Source of the DNA: Bacillota bacterium
GTDB lineage: Bacteria; Bacillota; Clostridia; Christensenellales; CAG-138
Assembly: GCA_023395595.1 (NCBI GenBank)
Contig: JAEWYO010000034.1
Span: 1 to 6,864, forward strand
Direction: 5' to 3'
DNA length: 6,864 nt
Of this stretch, positions 5,497-6,864 are shown one piece after another. Made by a program: the position numbers and the translations under genes. Numbering within the stretch: the first letter of the stretch is position 1; the number at the start of each line of letters is the position of its first letter. The notes beneath the pieces are model-generated. The model saw only the letters and a program-made list of their open reading frames with translations. It made no database searches and was not told the origin of the DNA.

Positions 5497-6864
5497 TTAC
5501 GAAAAATACAGCACGGCTGATTCAAACAGTCGCATGTCATAGTTTCCGGGCACGTTTTGGTATAGCCCCGCGCCGATTCGCTCACTGTGCCCCATCTTGC
5601 CGAGGATGCGCCCGTCCGGCGAGGTAATCGCTTCCACCGCCGCCAACGAACCATTCGGGTTGAAGTTCACGTCCATGGTTGGATTCCCGCTCGCATCGAC
5701 GTATTGCGCGGCGATTTGCCCGCGCTGCGCGAGGTCGTGCAACAATTCTTCGCCACAGAGGAAGCGCCCTTCGCCATGCGAAACCGGCATAGAGTAAACA
5801 TTCCCCGCGCCGGCCAGCATCAGCCACGGCGAACGGTCGGATGTGATCCGCGTGCGCACGATGCGGGACTGATGCCGCCCAATCTGGTTGAACGTCAACG
5901 TTGGCAATTCGGCGGATGGTTCCATAATCTTGCCGTACGGCACGAGTCCAAGTTTGATGAGCGCCTGGAACCCGTTGCAAATGCCAAGCACGAGCCCGTC
6001 CCGCGCATCAATGAGACGCATGAGCGCGTCGCTCGCAATCGGGTTTCGTAAAAACGCGGTGATGAACTTCCCGCTGCCGTCCGGCTCGTCCCCGTTGGAG
6101 AACCCGCCGGGCAAGAGCAGCGCCTGCGAACGATCGAGCCGCTGCTCAAACGCGCGAAGCGATTCTCCAATCGCGTCGGCCGATGCGGTTTGCAGCACCA
6201 ATACATCCGCAATCGCCCCCGCGCGCTCCACGGCGCGGGCAGACTCATATTCACAATTGGTACCCGGAAACACGGGGATCAGGATGCGCGGCTTGCCCAG
6301 CACGCCCGCGCGGGGCTTGATTCGGCTGCTCTCGTGCAAAACAGGGATCTCCCGCGCGATCTTCTCGTGCTTCGTGCGCGTGGGAAATACGTGCTCCAGC
6401 GTTTGATCGTAGGATTCTTCCAGCCGCGATAGATCGATCTCTTCCCCGTTCCAAGATATCACGCTTATGCCAAGCGTTTCACCAAGCGGGGTTCCGACGG
6501 TGTCCCCGCCGGAAAGCTCCACGACGAACGCACCGAGACGCGGCGCAAACAATTCTTCCTGCGTGAGGTTTTCATCAAAACGGAACCCGAACCCGTTGCC
6601 GAGGCACATCTTGAACACCGCCTCCGCAACGCCGCCGCGACCAAGCGCATATGCCGCGCGGACGTGCTTGCTCGCGATCAACGCGTGAATTTGCGAGAGC
6701 AGCGCCCGCATCGACCCCGCCTCCGGCAGCCCGTCCGAACGCATCTTCGGCGCAAGGAGCGAAATACGCGAACCCGCGCGTTTGAACTCCGGCGAAAGCA
6801 CGGTGTCCGTCCTGCCAACGCCCAGCGCAAAAGAGACGAGCGTCGGCGGCACATCCAGCGACTC
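5497..6864 (-). CDS. purL: Phosphoribosylformylglycinamidine (FGAM) synthase, C-terminal part, runs off right edge
   Basis: This is the last 455 codons of PurL. The enzyme converts FGAR, glutamine and ATP to FGAM, glutamate, ADP and phosphate (fourth step of purine synthesis, cytoplasm). Numbering from the window edge, residues 1 to about 165 are the end of the second AIR-synthase-like half (PPTLVSFALGVG; LGRGGVAEAVFKM). From about 192 comes the fused class I glutaminase: PGTNCEYE, LLLPGGFSNGDEPDGSGKF, the nucleophile Cys296 in LGICNGFQ, PVSHGEGRF, and the His426/Glu428 pair in GHSER. All catalytic glutaminase residues are present. The fused layout and the GKMGHSER ending fit the long single-chain PurL (about 1250 residues) of Clostridia, so roughly a third is seen. 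The frame continues through the edge (ESLDVPPT). The GTG at 6852 is an internal valine, not a start. The stop is TAA at 5499-5497, followed by the shared terminator. No other purine gene lies downstream. Confidence 0.96.
   Translation of the reverse strand, partial: ESLDVPPTLVSFALGVGRTDTVLSPEFKRAGSRISLLAPKMRSDGLPEAGSMRALLSQIHALIASKHVRAAYALGRGGVAEAVFKMCLGNGFGFRFDENLTQEELFAPRLGAFVVELSGGDTVGTPLGETLGISVISWNGEEIDLSRLEESYDQTLEHVFPTRTKHEKIAREIPVLHESSRIKPRAGVLGKPRILIPVFPGTNCEYESARAVERAGAIADVLVLQTASADAIGESLRAFEQRLDRSQALLLPGGFSNGDEPDGSGKFITAFLRNPIASDALMRLIDARDGLVLGICNGFQALIKLGLVPYGKIMEPSAELPTLTFNQIGRHQSRIVRTRITSDRSPWLMLAGAGNVYSMPVSHGEGRFLCGEELLHDLAQRGQIAAQYVDASGNPTMDVNFNPNGSLAAVEAITSPDGRILGKMGHSERIGAGLYQNVPGNYDMRLFESAVLYFS

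Noticed and set aside
5587..6406. Plus-strand frames of 154 and 172 codons opposite purL
   Set aside because: PurL is unmistakable on the other strand, with catalytic motifs along its length. These frames have no family features.
6850..6852. GTG as a possible start of a separate glutaminase-type protein
   Set aside because: The frame stays open to the window edge and the codons before it (ESLD) continue the PurL sequence. The homology begins in mid-domain, so this is an internal valine.

Overview
The window holds parts or all of three real genes, plus one 736-base gap without a convincing gene. The genes share a GC-rich, third-position-biased codon style. The purL fragment resembles the long single-chain enzyme with a fused glutaminase domain known from Clostridia. 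A large secreted InlB-type repeat protein and a DUF362/ferredoxin protein fit an anaerobic, gut-type, GC-rich member of the Firmicutes (Clostridia). That placement is an inference from family habits; no rRNA or marker is present to prove it.

Layout: (1) Bases 1-3535, minus strand, are one uninterrupted reading frame of 1178 codons. It encodes the N-terminal part of a large exported protein: signal peptide, Pro/Ala/Thr/Glu-rich stalk, then about a dozen divergent InlB B-type (Flg_new) beta units with some variant modules. The frame runs off the left edge, so the C-terminus and its anchoring signal are not visible. (2) Bases 3536-4271 are a head-to-head intergenic region carrying the leader of the surface protein, several small inverted repeats, a GC-rich structured island, and an extended -10 promoter for the next gene. 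(3) Bases 4272-5411, plus strand, encode a complete 379-residue DUF362 protein with a C-terminal ferredoxin domain holding two [4Fe-4S] motifs. (4) Bases 5439-5471 hold a strong bidirectional hairpin terminator between convergent genes. (5) Bases 5497-6864, minus strand, encode the C-terminal 455 residues of PurL (FGAM synthase), with the end of the synthetase part and a complete glutaminase domain. It runs off the right edge.

Nothing indicates that the three genes form a pathway. Each has its own transcription direction: the first two diverge and the last two converge on a shared terminator. I see no mobile element, CRISPR array, tRNA or rRNA. I also find no strong case for a new biological system here. 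The items most worth a second look are the architecture of the repeat protein and the unexplained structured intergenic segment.
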